Positions 1 through 8,768 of a stretch of 64,000 nt of DNA are shown here, piece by piece (the first letter of the stretch is position 1; each line of letters begins with the position of its first letter). The notes under the pieces were generated by a model. The model was given only the letters and a program-made list of their open reading frames with translations. It was not told the origin of the DNA and searched no databases. This DNA is from Mucilaginibacter terrae (GTDB taxonomy: Bacteria > Bacteroidota > Bacteroidia > Sphingobacteriales > Sphingobacteriaceae). The translations under genes were made by a program, and so were the position numbers. The DNA is taken from assembly GCF_031951985.1 (NCBI RefSeq), contig NZ_JAVLVU010000001.1, positions 434,001 to 498,000 on the forward strand, written 5' to 3'.

Positions 1-321
<321 letters not shown>

Positions 322-354
322 TACGCCGTCAGGCCAGGATTAAAAATCTACCGG

Positions 355-386
355 TGCCATGATCATAAGCGGTCATGGCATTTTTT
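355..386 (+). terminator. Rho-independent terminator after the first aldo/keto reductase
   Basis: Perfect 8-bp stem TGCCATGA (355-362) / TCATGGCA (373-380), 10-nt loop, followed by six T (381-386). It separates the first reductase from the second, which starts 12 bases further on. Confidence 0.75.
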
Positions 387-398
387 AACCGATAAAAC

Positions 399-1244
399 AT
401 GGAAAAGATCAGATTAAGTAACGACGCAGTAATGCCCATGCTGGGGTTAGGGGTATACCAGTTGACAGACCCGCAGGAATGTGAACGGGCGGTCATCAAC
501 GCCATTGATGCGGGTTACCGGCTAATAGACACAGCGTCTGCTTATGGCAATGAAAAGGCTGTGGGCCAAGCGATCAAAAATAGCGGCATCAACCGGAACG
601 AGCTCTTCATTACCACAAAGGTCTGGGTCTCGGATGCTGGCTACGGATCAACGAAAAATGCGATCGAAAGATCACTACAGCGACTGGATGTTGATTACAT
701 CGACTTGTACCTGGTTCACCAGGCGGTGGGAGACTATTACGGATCCTGGCGGGCAATGAGTGAATCAAATAAAAATGGCACGATCAGAACGCTTGGCGTC
801 AGTAATTTCTTTCCGGACCGGATCGCCGACCTGATCGCACACCATGAGATCAAACCAGCGGTCAATCAGATAGAGGTTCATCCTTTCTATCAACGTGCGC
901 ATGAACATCAGTTCCTGCAGCGGAACGATGTGCAGGTGCAATCATGGGCATCATTCGCGGAAGGCAGAAATGATCTGTTCCTTAACGATCTGCTGGCTGG
1001 AATAGGAAGACGATACAATAAGTCGGTTGCGCAAGTGACGCTGCGCTGGCTTATCCAGCGTGGCATCGCTGTTATTCCAAGATCGGCCCGAAAAGAACGG
1101 ATCAAAGAGAATGCAGCAATATGGGATTTCAGCCTTACTGCGGAAGAAATGAGTGCAATCGCCACCCTGGACCGGAAGGTAAGTGCCTTTTTTGACCACC
1201 GGGACCCGGGGATCATTGCGAAATGGGTAGATCGAAAATTCTGA
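399..1244 (+). CDS. Aldo/keto reductase (2,5-diketo-gluconate reductase-like)
   Basis: A complete 281-residue cytosolic NADPH-dependent carbonyl reductase. The aldo/keto reductase tetrad is readable: D44 and Y49 in RLIDTASAYGNE, K74 in FITTKVW and H107 in LYLVHQ. The LGVSNF block and the C-terminal nucleotide-binding stretch AVIPRSARKERIKEN follow in the family order, and the length is usual for the AKR5-type group (about 275-285 residues). It is a tandem paralogue of the truncated gene before it and is followed after 28 bases by a third, more distant reductase, so the three may share a transcript from 399 on. The natural substrate cannot be told; small aldehydes or ketones are likely. Confidence 0.92.
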   Translation: MEKIRLSNDAVMPMLGLGVYQLTDPQECERAVINAIDAGYRLIDTASAYGNEKAVGQAIKNSGINRNELFITTKVWVSDAGYGSTKNAIERSLQRLDVDYIDLYLVHQAVGDYYGSWRAMSESNKNGTIRTLGVSNFFPDRIADLIAHHEIKPAVNQIEVHPFYQRAHEHQFLQRNDVQVQSWASFAEGRNDLFLNDLLAGIGRRYNKSVAQVTLRWLIQRGIAVIPRSARKERIKENAAIWDFSLTAEEMSAIATLDRKVSAFFDHRDPGIIAKWVDRKF

Positions 1245-1272
1245 TCATTTATTTATTTAAACAGGAAAGATC

Positions 1273-2250
1273 ATGAGAACAAACACACTGGGAGAACTTA
1301 AAGTTGGTCGCATAGGCCTGGGCACCATGGGTATGTCTGCCTATTACACCATGGGCGAACAGAACGAAAAAGAGGCTCTCCGGACCATTCACCGGGCGAT
1401 CGAACTAGGCGTGAACCTGATTGATACCGCAGAGGTCTACGGACCGTTTACCAATGAGATACTCCTTGGTAAAGCTTTGCAAGGAAGAAGGGACCAGGTA
1501 GTGCTTGCCACTAAATTCGGACTGATCTCCCACGCTGACGGCGGATCTAATACCATAAACAGTAAGCCCGGGAACATCCGCAAGGCAGTAGAGGGATCGC
1601 TCAGAAGACTGAACACCGATCATATTGACCTGTACTACCAGCACCGCGTTGACCCCAACACTCCTATAGAAGATACGGTCGGCCTGCTATCCGACCTGGT
1701 CAGGGAAGGTAAGATACGTTATATCGGTCTGTCAGAAGCTGGCGCGGAAACTATACGGAGAGCGCACGCTGTTCATCCGATCACCGCGCTTCAGAGTGAA
1801 TATTCCCTTTGGGTGCGGGATCCGGAACGGGAAATATTACCTGTCTTGCGGGAACTGAATATCGTTTTGGTTGCCTACTCACCTTTAGGCCGCGGCTTTT
1901 TTACAGGAAAGATCAGGTCGCGTGACCAGATAGCGACTGATGATTTCCGCAGAAATAACCCCAGGTTCAGAGGAGAGAACTTTAACCAGAACCTTGAACT
2001 ATTGAAGGAAGTGGAAGCCGTGGCAGAAGACGCCAATGCTACACCAGGCCAGGTGGCATTGGCATGGCTGCTCGCACAGGGGAGCGATATCGTTCCGATA
2101 CCAGGGACCAAACAAGTGCAACGATTGGAAGAAAATGTTCATGCAGACCACATCGAACTTTCTAAAGTTCAAATTGCTGCGCTGGATCACCTCCGTCCGG
2201 CCGCCGGGGAAAGATATGAGGAGATGCACATGTCCTGGATCGAAAAGTAA
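1273..2250 (+). CDS. Aldo/keto reductase (YajO/AKR13-like group)
   Basis: A 325-residue NADPH-dependent reductase of the longer bacterial aldo/keto group, distinct from the two preceding paralogues. Tetrad residues are D51 and Y56 in NLIDTAEVYGPF, K81 in LATKFG and H124 in YYQHRVD. The typical blocks GKIRYIGLSE, LQSEYSLW, LVAYSPLGRGFFTGK and VPIPGTK are all in place, the last being the cofactor phosphate site. These signatures match the group that includes YajO, IolS-like and pyridoxal-reductase-like proteins; which substrate is used cannot be decided here. It lies 28 bases after the previous reductase, in the same direction, consistent with co-transcription. Confidence 0.92.
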   Translation: MRTNTLGELKVGRIGLGTMGMSAYYTMGEQNEKEALRTIHRAIELGVNLIDTAEVYGPFTNEILLGKALQGRRDQVVLATKFGLISHADGGSNTINSKPGNIRKAVEGSLRRLNTDHIDLYYQHRVDPNTPIEDTVGLLSDLVREGKIRYIGLSEAGAETIRRAHAVHPITALQSEYSLWVRDPEREILPVLRELNIVLVAYSPLGRGFFTGKIRSRDQIATDDFRRNNPRFRGENFNQNLELLKEVEAVAEDANATPGQVALAWLLAQGSDIVPIPGTKQVQRLEENVHADHIELSKVQIAALDHLRPAAGERYEEMHMSWIEK

Positions 2251-2466
2251 ATATGGCTCGCGCGCAGGACCACGCTTCCTGGAATAAGGATGATCGCGCT
2301 GATCTTTTCTTGGCCGGCAGCGATGCACAGGCGTTGGCATATACAAACGGCTGGTTCACATAATTTAATTTTTCGGTCAGGACAGCCCGATTACTTTCGG
2401 CAACGATCTCTCCGTGGCGATATGCTCCACTTAACAGATCAGGTTTATTGCTCAACATCAACTGAT

Positions 2467-3615
2467 ATGAAATCCATGAAACATTTTAAACTATACGCTG
2501 TGATCAGCGTAACTGCCGCTATCTTCTTTTGGGGCTGTAAAAAAGATTCCGACCAGGCAACAGACCCTGATCCGTCAGGAAATGATCCGATCGGCTGCGT
2601 GATCGATAAGAATGCCGAACGGGATATTGCGTTCAGGCCGGACCCGGGCAAGCAAAACCGCGACCTGCTGCTACGCGGGATGGGCGTCGAGCCCACACCC
2701 TGCAGTGTGGTAACGCCGATCAATATCTGGCTGGTCAAACAGTTCACCGGCTGGAGTCAGCCCGCAAGGGACCTGACCAGCAGGGAGGACCTGAAAATGC
2801 CCTATCTTGCGATCTATGTCGCTGTGTTGTTCGAAAAGAATATGCAAGAGCAATATTTCGGTCTTAACGGTGAATACACCGATCAAATAAAAGGGACATT
2901 CAATGATCTGAAACGCTTTTGGGACATTGAAGCAAAAAATATTGGCTTGGTCGCTGCTCATGGTTCCCAGTTGCGTGACAGGGATAAAGTGTATACTGTT
3001 TACAGGTCACAATTCGGTTTGAGTCCCGACACTTCCCGGTCATATGCTGATGAGGTGATCGCTTCCCTTAAAAAATATCCGGAGTATCTTAATGGCAATC
3101 ATCCGTTCTTGACTTTCAATGCTTATGCCCATCAGGAAAAGAACTATAGCTGCGTCGGCCAGGTCCCGGATAAGGTGATCCTCGGTGATGGCTTCTTGCG
3201 GGCATATGATCAGTTGGGGTATGGTGATATAGCCCCTCAGGCGATCTTAGCCCATGAGTTCGCCCACCAGATCCAATACGACCTGGGCATTATGGATCAT
3301 AGTATCAAATATACCCCGGAACATAGCCGGCGCACAGAATTGATGGCAGACGCCTATGCGGCTTATTTTCTGGCACATCAGGAAGGAAATGGCAAACAAT
3401 GGAAAAGGGCTCAAAAATTCCTCGACATTTTCTTTAATGTTGGGGACTGCGACTTTAAGAACAACCTGCACCACGGGACGCCTGATCAAAGACGCGCTGC
3501 GACGGTATGGGGCGCGAACCTCGCAAACAGTCCTCAGGATGCAAACCTTATACTTTCCGGTAAAAGATTTGCTGAATTGTTCGATGCCGAACTACCGGAT
3601 CTTGTCAAACAATGA
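2467..3615 (+). CDS. Lipoprotein with a zinc-peptidase-like HEXXH motif
   Basis: The start at 2467 gives a lipoprotein signal peptide ending FFWGC, with the lipidated cysteine at residue 24, followed by a short Asp/Ser/Pro-rich linker; a frame-open extension upstream to 2290 would bury this signal and is rejected (the Met at 2476 is an equal alternative). The 382-residue protein carries H263-EFA-H267Q and, about 24 residues on, E291-LMAD, an arrangement like neutral zinc metallopeptidases where the second Glu is the third zinc ligand. A conserved-looking cysteine pair is not obvious. It is therefore a periplasmic or surface-exposed putative metalloprotease; its target is unknown. A strong terminator follows at 3648. 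Confidence 0.75.
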   Translation: MKSMKHFKLYAVISVTAAIFFWGCKKDSDQATDPDPSGNDPIGCVIDKNAERDIAFRPDPGKQNRDLLLRGMGVEPTPCSVVTPINIWLVKQFTGWSQPARDLTSREDLKMPYLAIYVAVLFEKNMQEQYFGLNGEYTDQIKGTFNDLKRFWDIEAKNIGLVAAHGSQLRDRDKVYTVYRSQFGLSPDTSRSYADEVIASLKKYPEYLNGNHPFLTFNAYAHQEKNYSCVGQVPDKVILGDGFLRAYDQLGYGDIAPQAILAHEFAHQIQYDLGIMDHSIKYTPEHSRRTELMADAYAAYFLAHQEGNGKQWKRAQKFLDIFFNVGDCDFKNNLHHGTPDQRRAATVWGANLANSPQDANLILSGKRFAELFDAELPDLVKQ

Positions 3616-3647
3616 AAAAACGCAGATCAATATCGCTATAAAATAAG

Positions 3648-3679
3648 ATGACCGGGTTTCGATCCGGTCATTTTGTTTT
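3648..3679 (+). terminator. Rho-independent terminator after the lipoprotein gene
   Basis: Perfect 8-bp stem ATGACCGG (3648-3655) / CCGGTCAT (3664-3671), 8-nt loop, then TTTTGTTTT. Confidence 0.8.
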
Positions 3680-3708
3680 ATAACAATTCAGACGCTTTAC
3701 AGGCTCAG

Positions 3709-3903
3709 CTATTTCATCATCCGGTTAAAATGTTTTAAGTATAGCGCTGCGCGATCTCCGAACGCGGGGGCATCGCGAACATTTGTGACGTTGTTCGCCG
3801 TATAACTACCCATCAGGCCGTTCACCCTGATATCGGCTACGTGCCGGCCGTCGCTTATGGAAGCCATCATTACATTTCCGGCCCAGGCCGTGGTGCCGGT
3901 CAT
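3709..3903 (-). CDS. Small unrecognised protein, possibly a gene remnant
   Basis: A 64-residue frame on the minus strand, starting 12 bases after the stop of the AraC-type regulator and reading in the same direction. It contains GRHVADIRVNGLMGSY and NVTNVRDAPAFGDRAALYL, which look like real protein with sensible amino-acid use rather than random translation, but no family is recognised, and there is no signal peptide, membrane segment or obvious motif. It could be a short downstream gene of the regulator or the C-terminal stub of a larger lost gene. Confidence that it is expressed is low. Confidence 0.3.
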   Translation of the reverse strand: MTGTTAWAGNVMMASISDGRHVADIRVNGLMGSYTANNVTNVRDAPAFGDRAALYLKHFNRMMK

Positions 3904-3915
3904 CTCAGTTATCGC

Positions 3916-4824
3916 TTAGCAAGCACCATTCATTTTGAAGTGTGAAGGTGATATACCGGTATGGTTCTTAAAAAATTTACTGAAGAAGAACTGGTTGCTG
4001 AAATTTAAGCGATCGGCCACATCACCGATCGTCAGTGACGGCGCATCCAGTAAGATCCTGGCTTCCGCAATTACCATCTCATCGATCAGCTGACCGACAG
4101 TTTTTCCGGTGACCTCCTTTATCGCTCTTGATAGATGCTTTGGTGTAACGAAGATCTTATCAGCATAGAACTGAACACTTCGCTGGGTATAAAAATGTTC
4201 GGAGAGCAATTTAAGAAAACACATCAATAATTCCTCCTTTCGGGTAAACCTTGAAACCGCATCACAACGATGCTTTTTAAAGATAGCCGCCGCTTCCAGC
4301 ATGAAAAGGTTAAAGGCATGGAACATGACATCATCCTGAAAAGCATGTTCCTTATCCGAATGACAGTTCCTTAGCATTAACATCAGTTGATGTAAAGTTT
4401 CCGCTTCAGCGGCACTTAACTTGAAATGAGGATCATTGTCAGTGAACAGGATGTTGAATACTTCTGAGTGTTTTTTATGGATCAGAGACCCGGAGAAAAA
4501 GTCTTTGGTGAAACCGGCCCCGATCAGTTCGCCGTCCTTTTCGGTATGAAACTGATGGATCACTCCCGGTGAAAGAATGAACAGGTCGTTCTTTACGATC
4601 TCATAATCCAATAAACTGTAGGTCATGTTGGTTTTCCCCTCAAGCGCAAGCAGGAAAACAAAATGGTCCCCCTTTACCGGCTTTTCATATTTTGGGATAC
4701 CGGACAACTCACTGCTCCTTGTCACATGGAACTCATTGCCGAGCGTATTCTTCCCTGAGGAACTATTGATCTCGCCAATTGATAGGATCGGTACTGATCT
4801 GAAAGTATCATTCATTATTATCAA
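3916..4824 (-). CDS. AraC-family transcriptional regulator
   Basis: A 302-residue regulator with an N-terminal cupin-like sensing domain (about residues 40-140, including the FILSPGVIHQFH block typical of AraC sensory domains) and two C-terminal helix-turn-helix motifs; the last is LTIGDVADRLNFSNQFFFSKFF followed by TGISPSHF, the AraC signature. It is transcribed divergently from the GMC oxidoreductase operon, with 199 bases between the starts, which is the usual layout for a local activator responding to the operon's substrate. That link is inference from position. The effector is not known. Confidence 0.88.
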   Translation of the reverse strand: MIIMNDTFRSVPILSIGEINSSSGKNTLGNEFHVTRSSELSGIPKYEKPVKGDHFVFLLALEGKTNMTYSLLDYEIVKNDLFILSPGVIHQFHTEKDGELIGAGFTKDFFSGSLIHKKHSEVFNILFTDNDPHFKLSAAEAETLHQLMLMLRNCHSDKEHAFQDDVMFHAFNLFMLEAAAIFKKHRCDAVSRFTRKEELLMCFLKLLSEHFYTQRSVQFYADKIFVTPKHLSRAIKEVTGKTVGQLIDEMVIAEARILLDAPSLTIGDVADRLNFSNQFFFSKFFKNHTGISPSHFKMNGAC

Positions 4825-4961
4825 TTAATCATCCGGCATTGTAAGGCCTTTAAGGTAATACGTGGCAGTAGTTTCTTTCGATACAGCCTGGCATTGCCCT
4901 TTAAATATAACCAACTTGATCGAAAAGCGCAAATCAGATATACTAATGCGCCGTTTCGCCA

Positions 4962-4992
4962 TTTGATCTGCAGCCTCGTTTTAAAACTTTTG
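4962..4992 (+). promoter_or_regulatory. Candidate promoter of the GMC oxidoreductase operon
   Basis: TTTG at 4962-4965, 19-bp spacer, then AACTTTTG at 4985-4992, one mismatch from the Bacteroidetes -7 consensus TAnnTTTG. The start codon is at 5024, leaving a leader of roughly 25 bases. A GTAC...GTAC repeat (4992-5006) lies just downstream. Confidence 0.45.
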
Positions 4993-5023
4993 TACCGTCT
5001 CACGTACACTAATATTAAACTTA

Positions 5024-6622
5024 ATGGCAACGAAAAAAGTAGATCAAGAGGCCGGGACCCAACATATTCCGCCAGCGTACACGCATATAATCGTCGGTGG
5101 CGGCTCAGCGGGGGCAGTGCTTGCCAATCGATTGAGTGAGGATCCTTCATTGAGTATCCTGCTGCTTGAAGCAGGGGAAACATTTGAGGAAGACAAGTAC
5201 CCGGAAGTTTTGGCCAACAGCCAGATACTGGGCGCTAACGGCGATAGCAGGTATGACTGGGGGTATCGGTCCGTACCTGACGATACGGGCTATTCCATCC
5301 AGATCGCCCGTGCTAAAGTACTTGGCGGTTGTTCAGCGGTCAACGGCGCCGTAGCGGTCAGAGGTATCCCCAACGACTTTAAGCGCTGGACCGAACTTGG
5401 TTTGAGCGGGTGGTCCTTTGAACAGGTATTGCCCTATTACAAGAAACTGGAAAGATCGGACCTGGATGATGATCGCTGGCACGGACGTGACGGCTACCTG
5501 CCGGTCAATCAGTTGACCCGTGACGACCTTTCTCCCATGCAAACGGCGTTCATGGACGCTGCCAAAGCGATGGGATTTGACGAGATCGCTGACTTCAATG
5601 GAGAAAGGCAGTATGGCGTCGGTGCCTATCCTGCCAATATAGTTGCCGGTATTCGCATGAACACCGGCATGACCTATCTTAAAGCGTCTGTGCGCCAACG
5701 TACTAATCTTACGATATTCGGCCATGTGCTCGCCGACCGGGTGTTGTTTGAAGGCAAGACAGCGATCGGCGTGCTGACCGCTGACGGTCGGGCTTTTTTG
5801 GCGACACAGATCATTTTATCCGCAGGCACTTACGGCAGTGCGGGCATCCTGCAGCGCTCAGGAATAGGGCCGTCCGACGTGTTGGAGCCGCTTGGTATCC
5901 CGGTCATCGCTGATCTTCCGGTAGGCAAAAACATTCTCGATCATCCCTTTTATTTCAATACCTACTCGGTTGACCCTGAAAAGATAGGACGTCTATCACC
6001 GGTAACCGGCGTCAATGTCTGGACCCGTTCTTCTTATGCCGGCCCGGAAGAACTGGATATACATATCACGGCAGGGCACCTTTTTGATCCTGCACAAAGT
6101 CCGACCGGCGCAGGTTATGTGATCGGTGTGGCGCTTACCAACCCAAGTTCCAGGGGAACCGTCAGGATCAGCAGCAAGAACGCTGTTATTCCTCCGGTGA
6201 TCGATCTGAACTTTCTGGCAACGGAAGAGGATGAGCAAAGACTGCTTCAGGGTGTAAAGCTCTCCCGGCAACTGGCGCGAACCGCACCGTTGAACGGCTT
6301 GACCATTGACGAACTGGCCCCTGGGCCGACGCGAACAGCGGACGAACTGCTCCTCACTGCCATCAGACAGACCTTGAATTCTTACAACCACGTCATAGCA
6401 TCTGCCCCTATGGGAGTAGAAGGAAGTGACGCCGCCGTTGTGGACTCAACTGGTGCAGTATATGGCATACAAGGATTACGGGTCGTGGACGCCTCCATCT
6501 TACCGGACTTCGTTTCTACTGGTCCTAACGTGACCGTGATCATGGCAGCGGAAAAGCTGGCAGATATCATCAAGGCTGATAAACAGATTGAAAACCCCGA
6601 CAAATTAAATATTACAGCATGA
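5024..6622 (+). CDS. GMC-family oxidoreductase (choline dehydrogenase-like)
   Basis: A 532-residue FAD-dependent alcohol oxidoreductase. The N-terminal ADP-binding fold is explicit (HIIVGGGSAGAVLANRL, then LLLEAGE), followed by the GGCSAVNGAVAVRG flavin loop and, at the C-terminus, GLRVVDASILPDF. The active-site histidine is H456, with N502 as the usual second residue. The normally conserved H-P-V-G-T-C-R-M-G block reads H-V-I-A-S-A-P-M-G, a clear departure. No signal peptide is seen, so it is probably cytosolic. Its stop overlaps the start of the aldehyde dehydrogenase by 4 bases (ATGA), so the pair probably oxidises an alcohol to an acid in two steps; the alcohol is unknown. Confidence 0.9.
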   Translation: MATKKVDQEAGTQHIPPAYTHIIVGGGSAGAVLANRLSEDPSLSILLLEAGETFEEDKYPEVLANSQILGANGDSRYDWGYRSVPDDTGYSIQIARAKVLGGCSAVNGAVAVRGIPNDFKRWTELGLSGWSFEQVLPYYKKLERSDLDDDRWHGRDGYLPVNQLTRDDLSPMQTAFMDAAKAMGFDEIADFNGERQYGVGAYPANIVAGIRMNTGMTYLKASVRQRTNLTIFGHVLADRVLFEGKTAIGVLTADGRAFLATQIILSAGTYGSAGILQRSGIGPSDVLEPLGIPVIADLPVGKNILDHPFYFNTYSVDPEKIGRLSPVTGVNVWTRSSYAGPEELDIHITAGHLFDPAQSPTGAGYVIGVALTNPSSRGTVRISSKNAVIPPVIDLNFLATEEDEQRLLQGVKLSRQLARTAPLNGLTIDELAPGPTRTADELLLTAIRQTLNSYNHVIASAPMGVEGSDAAVVDSTGAVYGIQGLRVVDASILPDFVSTGPNVTVIMAAEKLADIIKADKQIENPDKLNITA

Positions 6623-8100
6623 GTAAGGACCTATCAGCTAACCTGTCATCCGAACCTAAACTCAATTGGATCAACGGCGAATGGGTGGACAGTCGGACCT
6701 ACAGGGACAGTTACGATCCTGCCACCGGAAAACTGATCGGCCGATACGCGGACGGCGGTCTCGACACAGCAGTACAGTGCGTTTCCTCGGCAAAGGCAGC
6801 CTTCTATAACAGCGACTGGAGAACTAACCGTCAACTGCGTGCTCAGGTATTGAATGAACTTGCAGCCGCATTCGAAAACCATACCGAAGAACTGGTTGGC
6901 ATGCTTTCACTGGAGAACGGCAAGATCGCCGCCGAAGCCCGTATGGAGGTAAGCGGCGTTCCACCTAAACTGCGTTACTATGCCGCGCTGGTCCTGACGC
7001 AGAGCGGTCGCGCTTTGGAGACGACCGCCGGCAGTTTCAGCATGGTGCTGGAAGAGCCTGTTGGCATTGCCGGCATCATCGCGCCATGGAATTCTCCGGT
7101 CATTCTAATGATCCGTTCACTGGCCCCGGCATTAGCCGCCGGCTGTACGACAGTTGTTAAAATGCCTGGCCAGACCGCGCAGGTCAACGCTTTGATCTGC
7201 GAAATATTTCACTCGGTCAATAGCCTGCCGAAAGGAGTGATCAACCAGTTCACCGAAAGCGGGTATGAGGGCGCTGCCTATCTGGTCAGTTCACCGGACG
7301 TACCGTCGATCAGCTACACCGGCAGTACAGCGACCGGAAAGATCATGATGAAGAATGGCGCAGATCATTTGAAACGGTTCGGCTTCGAACTAGGGGGGAA
7401 GACGCCCATGATCGTTTTTGACGATGCGGACCTGAATAAGGCAATACCAGTGCTTGCCAAAGCGGTGACCCTTTTCGCCGGGCAGTTCTGTATGACCGGC
7501 AGCCGGATCCTGGTGCAAAATAATATTGCAGATCCATTGATAACGGGTCTGACTCAGCGGTTGTCCGCGATCAGGGTTGGCCCCGCCTCAGACCTTCAAA
7601 GTGAAATGGGGCCGCTGATCGATAAGGGCAGCACAGAACGGGTCGACGGCCTTGTTGAACAAGCCATTGCGAGTGGTGCGAAAGTATTGCTTCGCGGGGG
7701 CAAAATAACGGGTAGCGAATTATCGAAAGGTGCTTTTTACAAACCGGTCCTACTACAGGTGACCGACCATACCCTCAGCATCGTACAGGAGGAGACCTTC
7801 GGCCCGGTAGCCACTATTCAGGTCTTTGATACGGTCGAGCAAGCGATCATGCTGGCCAATGACAATAAATATGGACTGGCAGCCTCTGTCTGGAGTACTA
7901 ATGTCGATCTTCCTTTACAGGTAAGCAGGAGACTGGACGCAGGTACGGTTTGGATAAATAACTGGGCAAGGATACATGACGAGTTCGAAGAAGGTGGTTT
8001 CAAGATGAGCGGACTCGGCCGGTTGAACGGAATGGCTGCCATGCATGACTTCATTCAGTTCAAGCACATTCATCATGAGGCCGGTGTAGGTCAACCCTGA
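6619..8100 (+). CDS. NAD(P)-dependent aldehyde dehydrogenase
   Basis: A 493-residue aldehyde dehydrogenase of normal family length. Key residues are visible: N158 in APWNSP, K181 in TTVVKMPG, the glycine motif STATGKIM, the general base E257 in FELGGKTP and the nucleophile C291 in FAGQFCMTGSR. The usual K-P-S/A-E cofactor motif reads K-M-P-G, a small deviation. Translation is coupled to the GMC oxidoreductase by a 4-base overlap, which argues that it oxidises the aldehyde made by that enzyme. The last residues RLNGMAAMHDFIQFKHIH match the oligomerisation tail of the family. Substrate is unknown. Confidence 0.93.
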   Translation: MSKDLSANLSSEPKLNWINGEWVDSRTYRDSYDPATGKLIGRYADGGLDTAVQCVSSAKAAFYNSDWRTNRQLRAQVLNELAAAFENHTEELVGMLSLENGKIAAEARMEVSGVPPKLRYYAALVLTQSGRALETTAGSFSMVLEEPVGIAGIIAPWNSPVILMIRSLAPALAAGCTTVVKMPGQTAQVNALICEIFHSVNSLPKGVINQFTESGYEGAAYLVSSPDVPSISYTGSTATGKIMMKNGADHLKRFGFELGGKTPMIVFDDADLNKAIPVLAKAVTLFAGQFCMTGSRILVQNNIADPLITGLTQRLSAIRVGPASDLQSEMGPLIDKGSTERVDGLVEQAIASGAKVLLRGGKITGSELSKGAFYKPVLLQVTDHTLSIVQEETFGPVATIQVFDTVEQAIMLANDNKYGLAASVWSTNVDLPLQVSRRLDAGTVWINNWARIHDEFEEGGFKMSGLGRLNGMAAMHDFIQFKHIHHEAGVGQP

Positions 8101-8134
8101 AACCGAGCCAATTCACCCTATCAATCAAAGCCAA

Positions 8135-8746
8135 ATGTCAGCAACCGGATCAAGAACTGAATTACCATTACCCGACCGTTTACCCGTGATCACGATCGTA
8201 GAACTGAAGCCCAAAGTGCCAATGGCGGGTGAAGCCCTTGGTTCAATTTTCCATATCATAAACGCGGCCTCAAGATTTGAGGGTTATCAGGCGGCAGACA
8301 TTTACAGGAAAGTTATGACCGGCGCGCCAACGGAGTATGCCATTATTCTGCGATTTGACACCTATGATCACATGCGTGAATGGAACAACTCACCAGTCAA
8401 GGCACAGCACATTGCATTGAGTAAGCACTTTTTCGATGAAGTGAAACCGGAACTGTCCCTGACCGGCTTGGATTTTTGGTTTGACAATAAACCGCAGGGC
8501 ACGACAACACCGCCCCCTAAATGGAAAATGCTCCTGGTCACTGTCGTGGTCATTTTCATCATGCTTAACGCGGTCATGCCTTTGATCGGCAGGATACTTA
8601 GCTATTCCGGCTTACCCGGGCTGTTCAACACACTGATCGGTGTGGTCGTCATGGTATCTATGATGACCTACGTGATCATGCCCGCGGTAACAGGTTTACT
8701 GCACCGCTGGTTATTCACCATTCAAGATAGTCAATCGAAAAATTAG
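8135..8746 (+). CDS. ABM-domain-like protein with two C-terminal membrane helices
   Basis: A 203-residue protein. Residues about 15-115 resemble the ferredoxin-fold antibiotic biosynthesis monooxygenase (ABM/dimeric alpha-beta barrel) domain, with the VTIVELKPK strand, an EGYQAADIYRK helix region and EYAIILRFDTYDHMREW. Two hydrophobic helices follow: about residues 130-150 (LLVTVVVIFIMLNAVMPLI) and 163-185 (LFNTLIGVVVMVSMMTYVIM). Proteins of this layout are annotated as ABM-domain membrane proteins; few have a proven activity. It sits 34 bases after the aldehyde dehydrogenase and 22 before the hydrolase, so it belongs to the operon. Its job there, perhaps aldehyde or quinone detoxification at the membrane, is inference. 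Confidence 0.7.
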   Translation: MSATGSRTELPLPDRLPVITIVELKPKVPMAGEALGSIFHIINAASRFEGYQAADIYRKVMTGAPTEYAIILRFDTYDHMREWNNSPVKAQHIALSKHFFDEVKPELSLTGLDFWFDNKPQGTTTPPPKWKMLLVTVVVIFIMLNAVMPLIGRILSYSGLPGLFNTLIGVVVMVSMMTYVIMPAVTGLLHRWLFTIQDSQSKN

Positions 8747-8768
8747 AACTTAAAAAACAACGATCCTT

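Noticed and set aside
4821..5183. 120-codon minus-strand open frame between and over the AraC and GMC genes
   Set aside because: It reads antisense through the start of the clearly coding GMC oxidoreductase, has unlikely composition and no recognisable motif.
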